Shown piece after piece: positions 1 to 14,900 of a stretch of DNA of 64,000 nt. The notes below the pieces were generated by a model, which saw nothing but the letters and a program-made list of their open reading frames with translations, ran no database searches and was not told the DNA's origin. How positions within the stretch are numbered: the first letter of the stretch is position 1; each line of letters begins with the position of its first letter. A program made the position numbers and the translations under genes. This DNA is from Ridgeia piscesae (lineage: Eukaryota > Annelida > Polychaeta > Sabellida > Siboglinidae), in assembly GCA_025642075.2 (NCBI GenBank), contig JAODUO010001691.1, forward strand, positions 97,579-161,578. Direction: 5' to 3'.

Positions 1-3000
1 GAGACTAGGATGACTATGAATGTGATGAGGGTGACTATGAATGAGACTAGGATGACTATGAATGTGATGAGGGTGACTATGAATGAGACTAGGATGACTA
101 TGAATGTTATGAGGGTGACTATGAATGAGACTAGGATGACTATGAATGTGATGAGAGTGACTATGAATGAGACTAGGATGACAATGAATGTGATGAGGGT
201 GACTATGAATGAGACTAGGATGACTATGAATGTGATGAGGGTGACTATGAATGAGACTAGGATGACTATGAATGTGATGAGGGTGACTATGAATGAGACT
301 AGGATGACTATGAATGTGATGAGGGTGACTATGAATGAGACTAGGATGACTATGAATGTGATGAGGGTGACTATGAATGAGACTAGGATGACTAGTTGAT
401 GAGGGTGACTATGAATGAGACTAGGATGACTATGAATGTGATGAGGGTGACTATGAATGAGACTAGGATGACTATGAATGTGATGAGGGTGACCATGAAT
501 GAGATAGGATGACTATGAATGTGATGAGGGTGACTATGAATGAGACTAGGATGACTATGAATGTGATGAGGGTGACTATGAATGAGACTAGGATGACTAT
601 GAATGTGATGAGGGTGACTATGAATGAGATAGGATGACTATGAATGTGATGAGGGTGACTATGAATGAGACTAGGATGACTATGAATGTGATGAGGGTGA
701 CTATGAATGAGACTAGGATGACTATGAATGTGATGAGGGTGACTATGAATGAGATAGGATGACTATGAATGTGATGAGGGTAAAGAAGAGTGGATGATAT
801 GAATGTGATGAGGGGTTGAATGAGATAAAATTTTGAATTGATGAGGGGCAAAGAATGAAAGGAATATGAATGTGATGAGGGTATAGAAAGAACTAGGATA
901 TATAATGGATGAGGGTGATAGAAAAGATGGGTGATAGAAGGAAGGGGGCATGAAGAATAGGAGCTTGAATGTAAGGGTCTTGAAGAGATGGATGACTATG
1001 AATGTGATGAACATGAAGAGTAGGGTGCTATGAATTGATGATATATGAAGAAAGGTATATGAATGGTGAGGGTATTATAATGGATAGGGTACTTGAATGG
1101 ATGAGGGGACTATGAATGAATAGGAGCTAGAATGTGATGAGGGGGACATGAATGAGATAGGATGACTATGAATGTGATGAGGGTGACTATGAATGAGACT
1201 AGGATGACTATGAATGTGATGAGGGTGACTATGAATGAGACTAGGATGACTATGAATGTGATGAGGGTGACTATGAATGAGATAGGATGACTATGAATGT
1301 GATGAGGGTGACTATGAATGAGATAGGATGACTATGAATGTGATGAGGGTGACTATGAATGAGATAGGATGACTATGAATGTGATGAGGGTGACTATGAA
1401 TAGATAGGTGACTATGAATGGATAGGGGACTATGAATTGGGTAGGTGACTATGAATGAGACTAGGATGACTATGAATGTGATGAGGGTGACTATGAATGA
1501 GATAGGATGACTATGAATGTGATGAGGGTGACTATGAATGAGATAGGATGACTATGAATGTGATGAGGGTGACTATGAATGAGATAGGATGACTATGAAT
1601 TTATGAGGGTGACTATGAATGAGATAGGATGACTATGAATGTGATGAGGGTGACTATGAATGAGAAGGATGACTATGAATGTGATGAGGGTGACTATGAA
1701 TGAGATAGGATGACTATGAATGTGATGAGGGTGACTATGAATGAGATAGGATGACTATGAATGTGATGAGGGTGACTATGAATGAGATAGGATGACTATG
1801 AATGTGATGAGGGTGACTATGAATGAGATAGGATGACTATGATTGATGAGGGTGACTATGAATGAGATAGGATGACTATGAATGTGATGAGGTGACTATG
1901 AATGAGATAGGATGACTATGAATGTGATGAGGGTGACTATGAATGAGACTAGGATGACTATGAATGTGATGAGGGTGACTATGAATGAGATAGGATGACT
2001 ATGAATGTGATGAGGGTGACTATGAATGAGATAGGATGACTATGAATGTGATGAGGGTGACTATGAATGAGATAGGATGACTATGAATGTGATGAGGGTG
2101 ACTATGAATGAGATAGGATGACTATGATTGATGAGGGTGACTATGAATGAGATAGGATGACTATGAAGTGGGGGGCATAAAGGATAGGATGTATGAATGA
2201 GAGACATAAAGGATAGGGTGATATAATTATAGGGGACTATAATAATGGATGACATGAAGTATGAGGGGACTATGAAAAATAGGGTACTATATGGAGAGGG
2301 TACTAGAATGGCTGGATGATATGAATGTGGAGGGTATATGAATGAGAAATCTATAATTGATGAGGGGGGATATGAATTGGATGACAGTTAGAGGGGACTA
2401 TGAAAGTAGGGTATATGAAGTGGGGGTGCATGAATAATGGGTGTTAAGGGTAGGGGGACTATGAATGAGAAGGGTGACTATGAATGTGATGAGGGTGACT
2501 ATGAATGAACTGGATGACTATGAATGTGATGAGGGTGACTATGAATGAGACTAGGATGACTATGAATGTGAGAGGTGACTATGAATGAGACTAGGATGAC
2601 TATGAATGTGATGAGGGTGACTATGAATGAGACTAGGATGACTATGAATGTGATGAGGGTGACTATGAATGAGACTAGGATGACTATGAATGTGATGAGG
2701 GTGACTATGAATGAGACTAGGATGACTATGAATGTGATGAGGGTGACTATGAATGAGATAGGATGACTATGAATGTGATGAGGGTGACTATGAATGAGAT
2801 AGGATGACTATGAATGTGATGAGGGGATATGAATGAGACTAGGATGACTATGAATGTGATGAGGGTGACTATGAATGAGACTAGGATGACTATGAATGTG
2901 ATGAGGGTGACTATGAATGAGATAGGATGACTATGAATTTATGAGGGTGACTATGAATGAGATAGGATGACTATGAATGTGATGAGGGTGACCATGAATG

Positions 3001-3606
3001 AGATAGGTGACTATGAATGTGATGAGGGTGACTATGAATGAGATAGGGTGACTATGAATGTGATGAGGGTGACTATGAATGAGATAGGATGACTATGAAT
3101 GTGATGAGGGTGACTATGAATGAGATAGGATGACTATGAATGTGATGAGGGTGACTATGAATGAGATAGGATGACTATGAATGTGATGAGGGTGACTATG
3201 AATGAGATAGGATGACTATGAATGTGATGAGGGTGACTATGAATGAGATAGGATGACTATGAATGTGATGAGGGTGACTATGAATGAGATAGGATGACTA
3301 TGAATGTGATGAGGGTGACTATGAATGAGATAGGATGACTATGAATGTGATGAGGGTGACTATGAATGAGATAGGATGACTATGAATGTGATGAGGGGGT
3401 GGGCTAAAGACTTTTTGATGAGGGTGACTATGAATGAGACTAGGATGACTATGAATGTGATGAGGGTGACTATGACTATGATGAGGGTGACTATGAATGA
3501 GACTAGGATGACTATGAATGTGATGAGGGTGACTATGACTATGATGAGGGTGACTATGAATGAGACTAGGATGACTATGAATGAGACTAGGATGTCTGAA
3601 TGAAGT
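1..3606. repeat. 42-bp minisatellite (two diverged 21-bp halves)
   Basis: About 85 units alternate ATGACTATGAATGTGATGAGG-like and GTGACTATGAATGAGACTAGG-like 21-mers; a common variant (GAGATAGG) loses one base. Open frames here are artefacts of the 42-bp period. Two blocks (about 780-1130 and 2165-2470) are much more degraded than their surroundings and look like low-quality consensus or old repeats. The array probably lies in the UTP20 intron after exon 29. Confidence 0.95.
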
Positions 3607-3650
3607 GAGACTCGAGTGGGTTTGAGCAAAGGAAAATGATGACAAAAGGG

Positions 3651-4143
3651 GTGGACAGGGGACAGGGGATGTGACAGCGTGGGGACAGGGGATGTGACAG
3701 CGTGGGGACAGGGGATGTGACAGCGTGGGGACAGGGGATGTGACAGCGTGGGAACAGGGGATGTGACAGCGTGGGGACAGAGGATGTGACAGTGTGGGAA
3801 CAGAGGATGTGACAGCGTGGGAACAGAGGATGTGACAGCGTGGGGACAGAGGATGTGACAGTGTAGGGACAGGGGATGTGACAGCGTGGGAACAGGGGAT
3901 GTGACAGTGTAGGGACAGGGGATGTGACAGCATGGGAACAGGGGATGTGACAACGTGGGGACAGGGGATGTGACAGCGTGGGAACAGGGGATGTGACAAC
4001 GTGGGGACAGGGCATGTGACAGCGTGGGGACAGGGGATGTGACAGTGTGGGAACAGGGGATGTGACAACGTGGGGACAGAGGATGTGACAGCGTGGGAAC
4101 AGAGGATGTGACAGCGTGGGAACAGAGGATGTGACAGCGTGGG
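3651..4143. repeat. 23-bp G-rich minisatellite
   Basis: About 21 units with the core GACAGGGGATGTGACAGCGT; variants change GGGGAC to GGAAC, and CAGC to CAAC or CAGT. Not adjacent to a recognised exon: 530 bp separate it from exon 29. Confidence 0.95.
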
Positions 4144-4674
4144 AGAATAAGGAAAACAGTATCAGGGTTGCCCTGGCGCTGAACTTTTGGCAGGAGGAAG
4201 AGAAGATGAGTTACCTTGGTTGTCCACTCCACGTGACAAAGATCTTGAGTAGACTGGTGGGACTGTAGACACCTTCATATGACAACTTTGTCACCTGTAG
4301 ACAACAGTGTCATTGTCAACCGAGACCACGCAGAGGACAATTACACAACTACCCTCTGAACAATCACTGCTTAACTACAAGCAACTCACAGTTACCTACG
4401 TAGGATCTCAATTGACAGGAATAAACGATGGAATGTTACATCACACACTTCAAGCAGTTTTATAAATAGAAATTGTTTGTAAAATATTTTCCTAAACACA
4501 TAGCTCCTATTACCGCCAGATATTTTTACGCTATTAATTTCTCAAGTTATTTTTACAGTTTACCGAAAAACTATACTGACACGAGAATTTCCATCAGACT
4601 GACGCAGCGTATTCAAAGAACACAATATGACGACGTCTCTCTTTGACCCCAAGTGACCTCTGACCTGCACTGAC
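4144..4674. other. UTP20 intron sequence without recognised feature
   Basis: Unique, AT-moderate intronic sequence downstream of exon 29 in transcript sense. No exon, RNA gene or repeat was recognised. Confidence 0.5.
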
Positions 4675-4752
4675 CTGTGGCCAGACAAGGGCCGTGAAGA
4701 TGGCGTCCACCTCGCTGGCTGTGTATGGATAGGTGAGGAACGACTGGAAGAA
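4675..4752 (-). CDS. UTP20: UTP20 exon 29 (last exon in window)
   Basis: Twenty-six codons, [20 protein letters not shown] then ALVWPQ; acceptor tttcag, donor CAG|GTCAGT. It matches the family E(I/V)DA(V/I)F---VWPQ motif. The next exon must lie beyond the left edge. Confidence 0.92.
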
Positions 4753-5599
4753 CTGAAAGAATGGACGAGTTCACTTGGTTACATACACAGTTGTTACATG
4801 AGAGTACACGATTAACTGCAGTGTAACTCAGGAGATTCTCCGAATGTCACTGGAGAGATTGTTGCGAGAACTACCAGTAATTAGATATGGACGTCGGCGT
4901 CACGACGAAGCATATTAGAGAAAATATCGGAATAAAAATGTGACGCATATAAAAACTGACAATAAAGCAACATTTTGAGTTTTATAAATGGTAAATATAA
5001 AATTAAAGACAACATAGAAACCCAAGAACCAATAAATTCCCACAGAACTGACAGCTGTAGATAAGCACGATGACCAAAGGGCTGACATATCTGAAGTGGG
5101 CCTAAATTACTTGAACTGGGCTAATGTTGCTAGTAGCAGGCTAAACGTATAGAAGTATCTATTTGCCTAACTACTGGGTGAATAAAGATTTACTACACAA
5201 TATTTGAGTGAACAGCCTTGGCCAAGACAAAATTCCCGTCATTTGGATGTAAGCAGTGATGTTAATTACATCAACAATTAGCCATTAACATTACATTAAA
5301 TGAAGACCACGGAGTATAAACAACATCATGATTATTTCGGTGAAATGCCACCATTATTTTACCTGATTAATGCGAGTCATGAACGCTGCCCGCAATGACT
5401 TGAGCGAGTTGACTACTCCCGTTGCCACCAGGTGTCTCTGCTCGAGCATGCGTGTGCACAGTGCGGCGAGGCACACAAGGATGTGAAGGATATTGGGCAG
5501 GTAGACCTCAATGAGACTACCCAGTTTCTTCAGGACCACTTCAATAGTGCTGACCACACTGGACGCAACACAACAGTTGAGCAACTGACAATATCGAGC

Positions 5600-5662
<63 letters not shown>

Positions 5663-5830
5663 GGCGTGCGTGCGTGCGTGCGTGTGTTGTGCATGTGTTG
5701 CGAGTGTGTTGTGAGTGTGAGATGCACATATGCGTATGTGTGTGTATGTGTGTGTGTGTGTGTTTGTGTGTGTGTTGTGAGTGTGTGTGTGTTTTGAGTG
5801 TGTGTGTGTGTGTTTTGAGTGTGTGTGTTT

Positions 5831-5903
<73 letters not shown>

Positions 5904-8900
5904 GCATGTGTTGTGAGTGTGTTCTGAGAGTGAGACGCACATATGTGTATGTGCGTGTGCGTCTGTGTGTTTGTATTTGTGTAATTGTGTGTTGTGCATT
6001 TGTTCTGAGTGTGAGACGCACGTATGCGAATGTGAGTGGATGTGTGTATGTGTGTGTGTCTGTGTGTGTTTGTACATCCATAGTCACATCCTAGATCCAC
6101 TGCAGTTCAAGTCCCGGGCAAACCTGTTAAATCTAACACCACCTAGACTTCTCTGGGAAGCATTCAGCCATACTGCAATTACCACATAAACCATACACAC
6201 CCAGATATCCACCACTGTCTATAGCCAGCTACTCATTCATACAGCCTAGTGAACTGGACCAACACAAAGTGAATGCATTTACACCGAGTCTGAAACTGGA
6301 ATTTATTGATTGTTCTAATCACTGTGCCACTATGCTCAACATCCAAGCCACTTACCCCTGCTGTTTCTTGATGGGAATGATCTGTGACAGATCGACATGA
6401 TCTGTCAGCTCTTTCACCTTTGTGTTGACATCATCTGAGGAAGACAACAGCAGATGGTGACAATGTATGAAAAGTAACTGACATCACACTGAGCTCACTC
6501 TTGTTTTGTGACAATGTAATTCAAAGTGACGATGTATGACAACCTGTGACCTGATATTTTGTCAGTGTTGCACTTGAGTTTTGTATTGTGTTACTTGAAA
6601 ATATGCCAAAGTTGTGCAATGTGACAATTTTGTACTGTGTCACAAACCAATTTGCTACGTGACGTGGTGTGACGTCGTGTTGTGACATCAGTGTGTGACA
6701 ACATGGCGCGTGAAAGAAAACGTGTTGTAACAATGTAGTGCATAATTGAGATGTGACAACATGGTGTGTCAATGTCATGTGACAACATGGCATGACAACA
6801 TGAAGTGACAATGTATTACAAGTCAATGTGCTGTGTGTCGTGGTGTGACAACGTGGTGTGTAAAATGTGGTATAAGAACATTCTGTGACAATGTGGTGTG
6901 ACAACATTGTGTAACAACGTGGTTTGATGACATGATGTGACAATATGGCGTCGCTATATTATATGACAATGTGGTGTGACAACATTATATGACAATGTAG
7001 TTTGATGACATGAAGTGACAATACAATGTGGCTACATTGTATGATAATGTGCTTTGACAACATTATGACAACATTAAATGACAACATGCTGTGACAACAC
7101 TCACCTGATACGAGGTGTAGGAAGGGGTGGAAGACAAGGTCGAGGAAGACCTTGACCTCGCCGGGTTGCGACCCCGCCAGGAACCTTAGGATCATGTTCT
7201 TGCGCATCTGGACATGTTTGTGGCCTGCCGTGTCCTTGCCGGACTTCGCTTGCATCTTGCCATACAGCAGTCTGATCGCCAGACACATGGGGGGACACAT
7301 GGTCTTGGTTAGTTACATTGCATTTATATTTGAAATTTACAGACAAAATTTTTTTTTTTCAACTGCACAACTGCATTGTATTATTGTCAACCGAAGAGCA
7401 TTTAGTTCAATGATACCGTGATGGTTGTATTACGTTAAACTGTATAAGACCGAATTCAATTACGCTATAACCATCTAGTGTAAACAACAAATAGATGTAC
7501 ATTTAAGATCAAAAAGTGAGCATATCTAGGCAGGTCTGATACCTAAAGTAAAAACTCTAATGTCATATTTAATTAGACACACAACATACAAACATCAAAT
7601 TAAAAAATAAGATTCTTGAAATAAAATACAAGTCAGCAAGACGGACATATGAACCATGTCTACTGACTGTGACACAACATTCATTATCAGAGTACTATCC
7701 TGGCTATTAAGTTTAATTATTAATGTATTAATTAAAATGTAATATATCCATAACTGTACCCAGACACAATAAATATAGTTATTATTAAACACAGTTATTA
7801 AGCAGCATTATGCTAACGCAATGCAAAACACTCAATTTATTCCAGTGCTCAATGCATTGTCGACAGAGTTTCAATGCGATCAAGGATGATAAGATGCAAG
7901 GAAGCAATCCCACCTCATGAGGACTGGGATCAGCCCTGGTCGATGTTCACTGAGGATGATCGAGTTCTCCTCAGCAATGCTAAACATCACCAGCTCATTC
8001 TTGAAGCTTTTGTCATCCAAAAGTCGCTCAAAGTTCTCACTGTAACAAAATATTTCTAATAGACATACGATTCTGAGACATGTCTCCGAATGCAATTATT
8101 GCACTGTGCTGGGAGCAGGCATTGTTTCATGAGCATAAATAAATTCTGTCACTTTAATATGTCTATAAAATTATGCTGAAACAGAGTGTTTGTCTCGGTA
8201 AACATTTGTGGAAAGTTTCTATATTTTGGCAAGTGTAGAGGGTCTATACAATTACAATGAACAGATGAATCATGAATGTCAGGTTTGTTTGTCTGGGAAA
8301 CCAGAGAGTGACACAGGACAAGGGTTCAGTGTCCTATAGGGTTTGGATTTTAGGGCTCACATTCCCAAGGGCCTGCAAAATGGAGCAGTCAACTTTTAAT
8401 ATATTCAGCCAATTTCAATTCTAAACTTGCACGAGTCATTGCGTAAAATAACTACGGAATGATCCCTAGCAATGCTCTATAGAGAAATGAATGGCGTCAA
8501 TAAATAACTGGTCCCTAACTGGAGAACACACTTGTCCAACCGACCTGTATGGTGTGAGACACTTGTGACTGTACGTCATGATACAATCAAATGCCACCTT
8601 CTGAACTGACCCGTCAGGATGCTGCAGTAACTGAAATAACAAACAGTGATTGGTCAAATGACTACTAAAATCATCACATTAAATTTATGGTCATGTTAAA
8701 CAAACTCCTTGTGGCAAAAAACCTTCAGAAAAACGTTCATCTGCTTTTGGTGTTGAATACTTTTTTATTTTAATTACAAACACGAAATCTGTACAGTAAA
8801 AAATTATGTAATACTTAAACTGAACAGAATGAAATGCGATGTAACATTACATCAATCTATTTTACTTTGTCACACATGTTTATGCTCACGTCATAATAGA

Positions 8901-11900
8901 GGGATGACAACTTGGGTTCCAAGTAAACCGACTTGGGTTGCTTGAACTTGGAGAAAAGAGTCAGATGAACCACAAGTGTCCTGAAACACAGAAACGCAAC
9001 AACTAGGTCAGGTCAGAGGTTACGACAGGGTGAAAGGTCAAATACGAAAACATGGCTGACAGGTATGGTTAGGAGCTCTGCTTGGTAGAGTTATTCTGTG
9101 ATATGTCATTCAGGTATGTTATTATATTCCTTTCAAGGTATGGATAAAAGGTGAAAACGGGATCGCCCCATCGGATGATGTCTTTCTTTTTCTTCAGCAA
9201 CTTTAACAAACTTTAAAGTGTCAACATAGCAGAATTTACTTATCAAACACCACAGTATTTAACACACCACATGCTACTCATCTGTTGTGTACATACAGAG
9301 GAATAGCCACCCAATTGACCAAGCCTCCAAAACAACCCTGTGACCACAACTCACTTATTTGATGCCCGTCTCCATTCTGTGCCTACTGCACTCTCGTCTG
9401 ATTGGTCAGTTGGTTCCACGACATCATCATCATCTTGAGTGTCATTGACATCGACGTTAGTCGTGTCACCTTGACAGCGACGCACGTCCTGCATCTGGGC
9501 CACGTTGATGTCCGTCGGTCGATGCTCATTGCTGCAAAAGTGTGGGGGGAATGGTGGAAAAGGGTGACCAGAAGGGTTGGAAAAAGTGAATTCAGGTGAA
9601 ATGACAGCTGATTGAAGTCTCCAGTCAGCTGTCATTTAGAGGTCAAGGTAGGATTATTTTAAAATATTGTTTTCATTTAGTATTTTCTGACATATTGGCA
9701 ACTAGCATCTTATTTCTCAACCATTCTCCTTAATTTGAATGCTTTTTCATATTTACATTTATGTGTGGGTAAAATCTATGTATTTTTGTTACATGTAGTT
9801 AAAGTTATGTATTTTTGCTACCAATCGATATATACTGACTGTCAATGAGTCACCTGAATGCATATCCTATAAAATTGTTGTTCACTGGGCAAAAACCTGT
9901 GCAAAGTCATTAGCAAACTAACTTAAATAAAAAATGTATTAAGTGTTAAGAGGCATATAAATATAAAGTCGTTGTGATAGCTATTATGCAATCCATATGG
10001 AAAATTCATGTCTTTACAAACACCTTGAAAATGCAAATGAGGTTCACGACCCTTGACTGCAGTTAGATTATACGTGAAAATAAGACTTACTCGATAAACC
10101 GGAAGAGAAGCGGAGAAATGATGCGGGTCTTTGTCTCACAGATGCCCGGGAAAAGAAGCATCGTCTGCCACAACAACTGTCGCACGTTCGCATAGTCAGG
10201 GTTCTCCGTCTGATTCACCAGCGCCACCTGGTAGTGACCAAACAACTCGGACAGGTCGAAGGTCATTTTATCATCAGACTTGTCTTCTACTTGACTCGTG
10301 TTGGTCACACTCTGTCGCCTGCCGTGTTGTTTTGGCTGCGTGAGTGATCTCTCTGTGAGAAACCATCGGGATTATGGGCAGACACGAATGATAGGAACCA
10401 CAGATAGATTTCGTAGAAACTCCATACAATATCAGATGTTTTTGAGACATCATTCCGTGACAAACTTGTGGGGAATTTTTCTTCTTCTTCAACCAGATAA
10501 CACAGACGAAAAACAGTTTTCTAGAGTAATGAAAAATAACGTTTGCTATAATGTAAACTTTTTCTGTAAATATCCCCTACCGTATTGTAACAATAAAATA
10601 AAATATGCATATTATGAAAACTTCTTTATGGTGTGAACCATACTCCTGATAAAAACTTAATCAACAAGGAATTCAAATACTGTTTGAGATCTGTACTGTT
10701 ACACACCAGACACTTTCATCTAAATCTAAACAGCCAGTGTAATTACATTCATTGTTTACTTCTATAAGAAATCCTTTCCAGCTTCAATCGTCTAGTTCTG
10801 ACTGACGTTTTGTTTACACAGTAAAAACTAACAATAGAAATCAGCTGAAACTTCTACCCAGCTCTGCAATTATTAAAAAACTTACCTTTACAACCTTGCT
10901 TGTTTTACCCCCCCCCCCATAGCCCGCTGGGATATCATCCATCTGTTGACAACTGGAATATTGCTTATCGATTTTGAGATTGGGCAGTACGTTTGTCTCG
11001 ACAACCACATAACAGAAATCATACAATCGGACCTCACCAGACAAATCAGCCGCCATATCGAGGTGTTTCCCAAAGACATCCCAGAATTCTTCCCGGGTCA
11101 TGTGATCGGCATGTGACTTGATGAGCTCCATCACAGGCTGCCACAACATCTTGAAGTTGACGCGGACATTCCGAGAAGGTATCGCAGTGCCACCTACAGG
11201 CAACACAAACAAGTAAACGGGGTCAACGAACTGTGCACACAAGCTACAAATGATGCTACGGTATGCTATGATTTCACTAATAATGCTATAATTAATAATG
11301 CTATAATTAATTAAGTAAGTCTTCTAGACGAAGTTGGATCACATTTTACTTAACTTCTCCTTGTTAATGCCATTGACCATGTGTACAGTAGAACCCCTCA
11401 TTTACGACCGCCCCCCCAAAGCGGAGTGGAGCGGTCTTAAAAGAGGGGTGGTCTCTCATGAGGGGTTTGGTTACTTTGATGTTTTGGATTAATTCATACA
11501 TTTACGCATATCATAATAAGTAATGTCCACATAGCATGTATGCCTGCGATAAAATGCTAAGTAGTGAAATACACACAAAAAAGTTTAAAAAAAGTAGACA
11601 ACACATTAAGAACAACAAAATTATCTATTCTGTTTATTTTATGTGTGACATGTTTCAGTATAAGTTTAATTTGGAATTGTTTTTTATAAATAATATTATC
11701 TGATAAAAAGTATCCTCATTTAATTTATTTCAAATTCAGTCTGAGGGGCTAAGTGCTGCCACCTCACGGCGTCTGGTTAATTGCACCGTGGTCGCCATTT
11801 TATTGTTCTTTCCAGCCGAGAAACTTCCCCTCTAATAACTCATATTACATTGTATTGCTAGGTCATCAAATGAAATCATTAAAATTCCTGTGAAGAATAA

Positions 11901-14900
11901 AATTCACAAATCAAAATCGTGCTAAACTAAAGTCGACATCGCCGGCAGCGGTTACGCGTAGGCCGTAGATTACCGTGGCATTACGTCGATATTTTATCGC
12001 GGTGTCGCTAAATCTGGATTCCGGTTTTATCCTAAACTAACCTAAAACTTAGCCTAAGTTTCTAAACTTTAATCATACACAATATGTATATTACAGTAAT
12101 CACAGAGCTATGCGTAGCCATCGACGATGTCCATGTCCGCCATGATGTCTTGCCGGTGAGTTCTTACGCGAGTCTGTTTAGTGAATTTTATTTGTTTCAA
12201 TAATGTAAGTGATTAAATTTTATACCATAGTGTATGTTTATAAATATATAAGATATGTGAGGAAAGTCTAGCAGCTGTTAGTTGTCATTTTCAAAGTTCG
12301 GTCAGAAAGTAAAAGATCGCCAAAATGAATGGTCATTATCATGCGATTTTTTGTTTTTGTGGCATTATGCACGTCTGTGCCCCGTTAGTCACGCGTTTAA
12401 TAAGAGTTCGTTGCGAAATTTAGGTTAAAAAATGTGCTGGCCACCTATCGGGTGGTCGTTCGTCAGGGGTAAAAGTCAAATTGCTGTAGTCGCTGGTCGC
12501 GTTTGCCGGGTGGTCGTTGATGAAGGTTCATTTATACAGCGTAGACAGTCCGTAAGTGAAAAAACAGTCATAAAAAGTGGGTGGTCGTTAAACAGGGTGG
12601 TCGTTCATGAGGAGTTCCACAGTACCAAACTTTCAAGTGAAGGATACAAAAATGTTACATATCTGTCCCATGGAAAAATGCATGGCTAAACTCACACATC
12701 ACACCAAAATTTTAATAAGGTCTGATGCCACATTGTCTTGACTGTGCCTTCTTCTTCCTATCACAGTATGACCCAAGAGACAGACGTACCTGACTGTATG
12801 ACCCAAGAGACAGACGTACCTGAATGTATGACCCAAGAGAAAGACGTACCTGACTGTATGACCCAAGAGACAGACGTACCTGACTGTATGACCCAAGAGA
12901 CAGACGTACCTGACTGTATGACCCAAGAGACAGACTTACCTGACTGTATGACCCAAGAGAAAGACGTACACGAATGTATGACCCAAGAGACAGACATACC
13001 TGAATGTATGACCCAAGAGAAAGACGTACCTGACTGTATGACCCAACAGACAGACGTACTTGGCTATATGACCCAAGAGACAGACGTACCTGACTGTATG
13101 ACCCAAGAGACAGATGTACCTGACTGTATGGCCCAAGAGACAGACGTACCTGACTGTATGGCCCAAGAGACAGACGTACCTGACTGTATGGCCCAAGAGA
13201 CAGACGTACCTGACTGTATGGCCCAAGAGACAGACGTACCTGACTGTATGACCCAAGAGACAGACTTACCTGACTGTATGACCCAAGAGACAGACGTACC
13301 TGACTGTATGACCCAAGAGACAGATGTACCTGACTGTATGGCCCAAGAGACAGATGTACCTGACTGTATGGCCCAAGAGACAGACGTACCTGACTGTATG
13401 GCCCAAGAGACAGACGTACCTGACTGTATGGCCCAAGAGACAGATGTACCTGACTGTATGGCCCAAGAGACAGATGTACCTGGCTGTATGGCCCAAGAGA
13501 CAGATGTACCTGGCTGTATGGCCCAAGAGACAGACGTACCTGACTGTATGGCCCAAGAGACAGACGTACCTGGCTGTATGGCCCAAGAGACAGACGTACC
13601 TGGCTGTATGGCCCAAGAGACAGATGTACCTGACTGTATGGCCCAAGAGACAGATGTACCTGGCTGTATGGCCCAAGAGACAGACGTACCTGACTGTATG
13701 ACCCAAGAGACAGACGTACCTGACTGTATGGCCCAAGAGACAGACGTACCTGACTGTATGGCCCAAGAGACAGATGTACCTGACTGTATGGCCCAAGAGA
13801 CAGACGTACCTGACTGTATGGCCCAAGAGACAGACGTACCTGACTGTATGGCCCAAGAGACAGACGTATGCTGTATGACCTAAGAGACAGACGTACCTGA
13901 CTGTATGACCCAAGAGACAGACGTACCTGACTGTATGGCCCAAGAGACAGACGTACCTGACTGTATGGCCCAAGAGACAGACGTACCTGACTGTATGGCC
14001 CAAGAGACAGACGTACCTGACTGTATGACCCAAGAGACAGACGTACCTGACTGTATGACCCAAGAGACAGACGTACCTGACTGTATGACCCAAGAGACAG
14101 ACGTACCTGGCTGTATGACCCAAGAGACAGACGTACCTGACTGTATGGCCCAAGAGACAGACGTACCTGACTGTATGACCCAAGAGACAGACGTACCTGA
14201 CTGTATGACCCAAGAGACAGACGTACCTGACTGTATGACCCAAGAGACAGACGTACCTGACTGTATGACCCAAGAGACAGACGTACCTGACTGTATGACC
14301 CAAGAGACAGACGTACCTGACTGTATGACCCAAGAGACAGACGTACCTGACTGTATGACCCAAGAGACAGACGTACCTGACTGTATGGCCCAAGAGACAG
14401 ACGTACCTGGCTGTATGGCCCAAGAGACAGACGTACCTGACTGTATGACCCAAGAGACAGACGTACCTGACTGTATGGCCCAAGAGACAGACGTACCTGA
14501 CTGTATGGCCCAAGAGACAGACGTACCTGACTGTATGGCCCAAGAGACAGACGTACCTGGCTGTATGGCCCAAGAGACAGACGTACCTGACTGTATGACC
14601 CAAGAGACAGACGTACCTGGCTGTATGGCCCAAGAGACAGACGTACCTGACTGTATGACCCAAGAGACAGACGTACCTGACTGTATGGCCCAAGAGACAG
14701 ACGTACCTGACTGTATGGCCCAAGAGACAGACGTACCTGACTGTATGACCCAAGAGACAGACGTACCTGGCTGTATGGCCCAAGAGACAGACGTACCTGG
14801 CTGTATGGCCCAAGAGACAGACGTACCTGACTGTATGACCCAAGAGACAGACGTACCTGACTGTATGACCCAAGAGACAGACGTACCTGGCTGTATGGCC

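Noticed and set aside
1..399. Repeat protein MTMNVMRVTMNETR
   Set aside because: A 42-bp minisatellite that happens to be open on the plus strand; no gene context.
5530..6094. CV- and TH-rich ORFs
   Set aside because: Translations of the TG/CA microsatellite.
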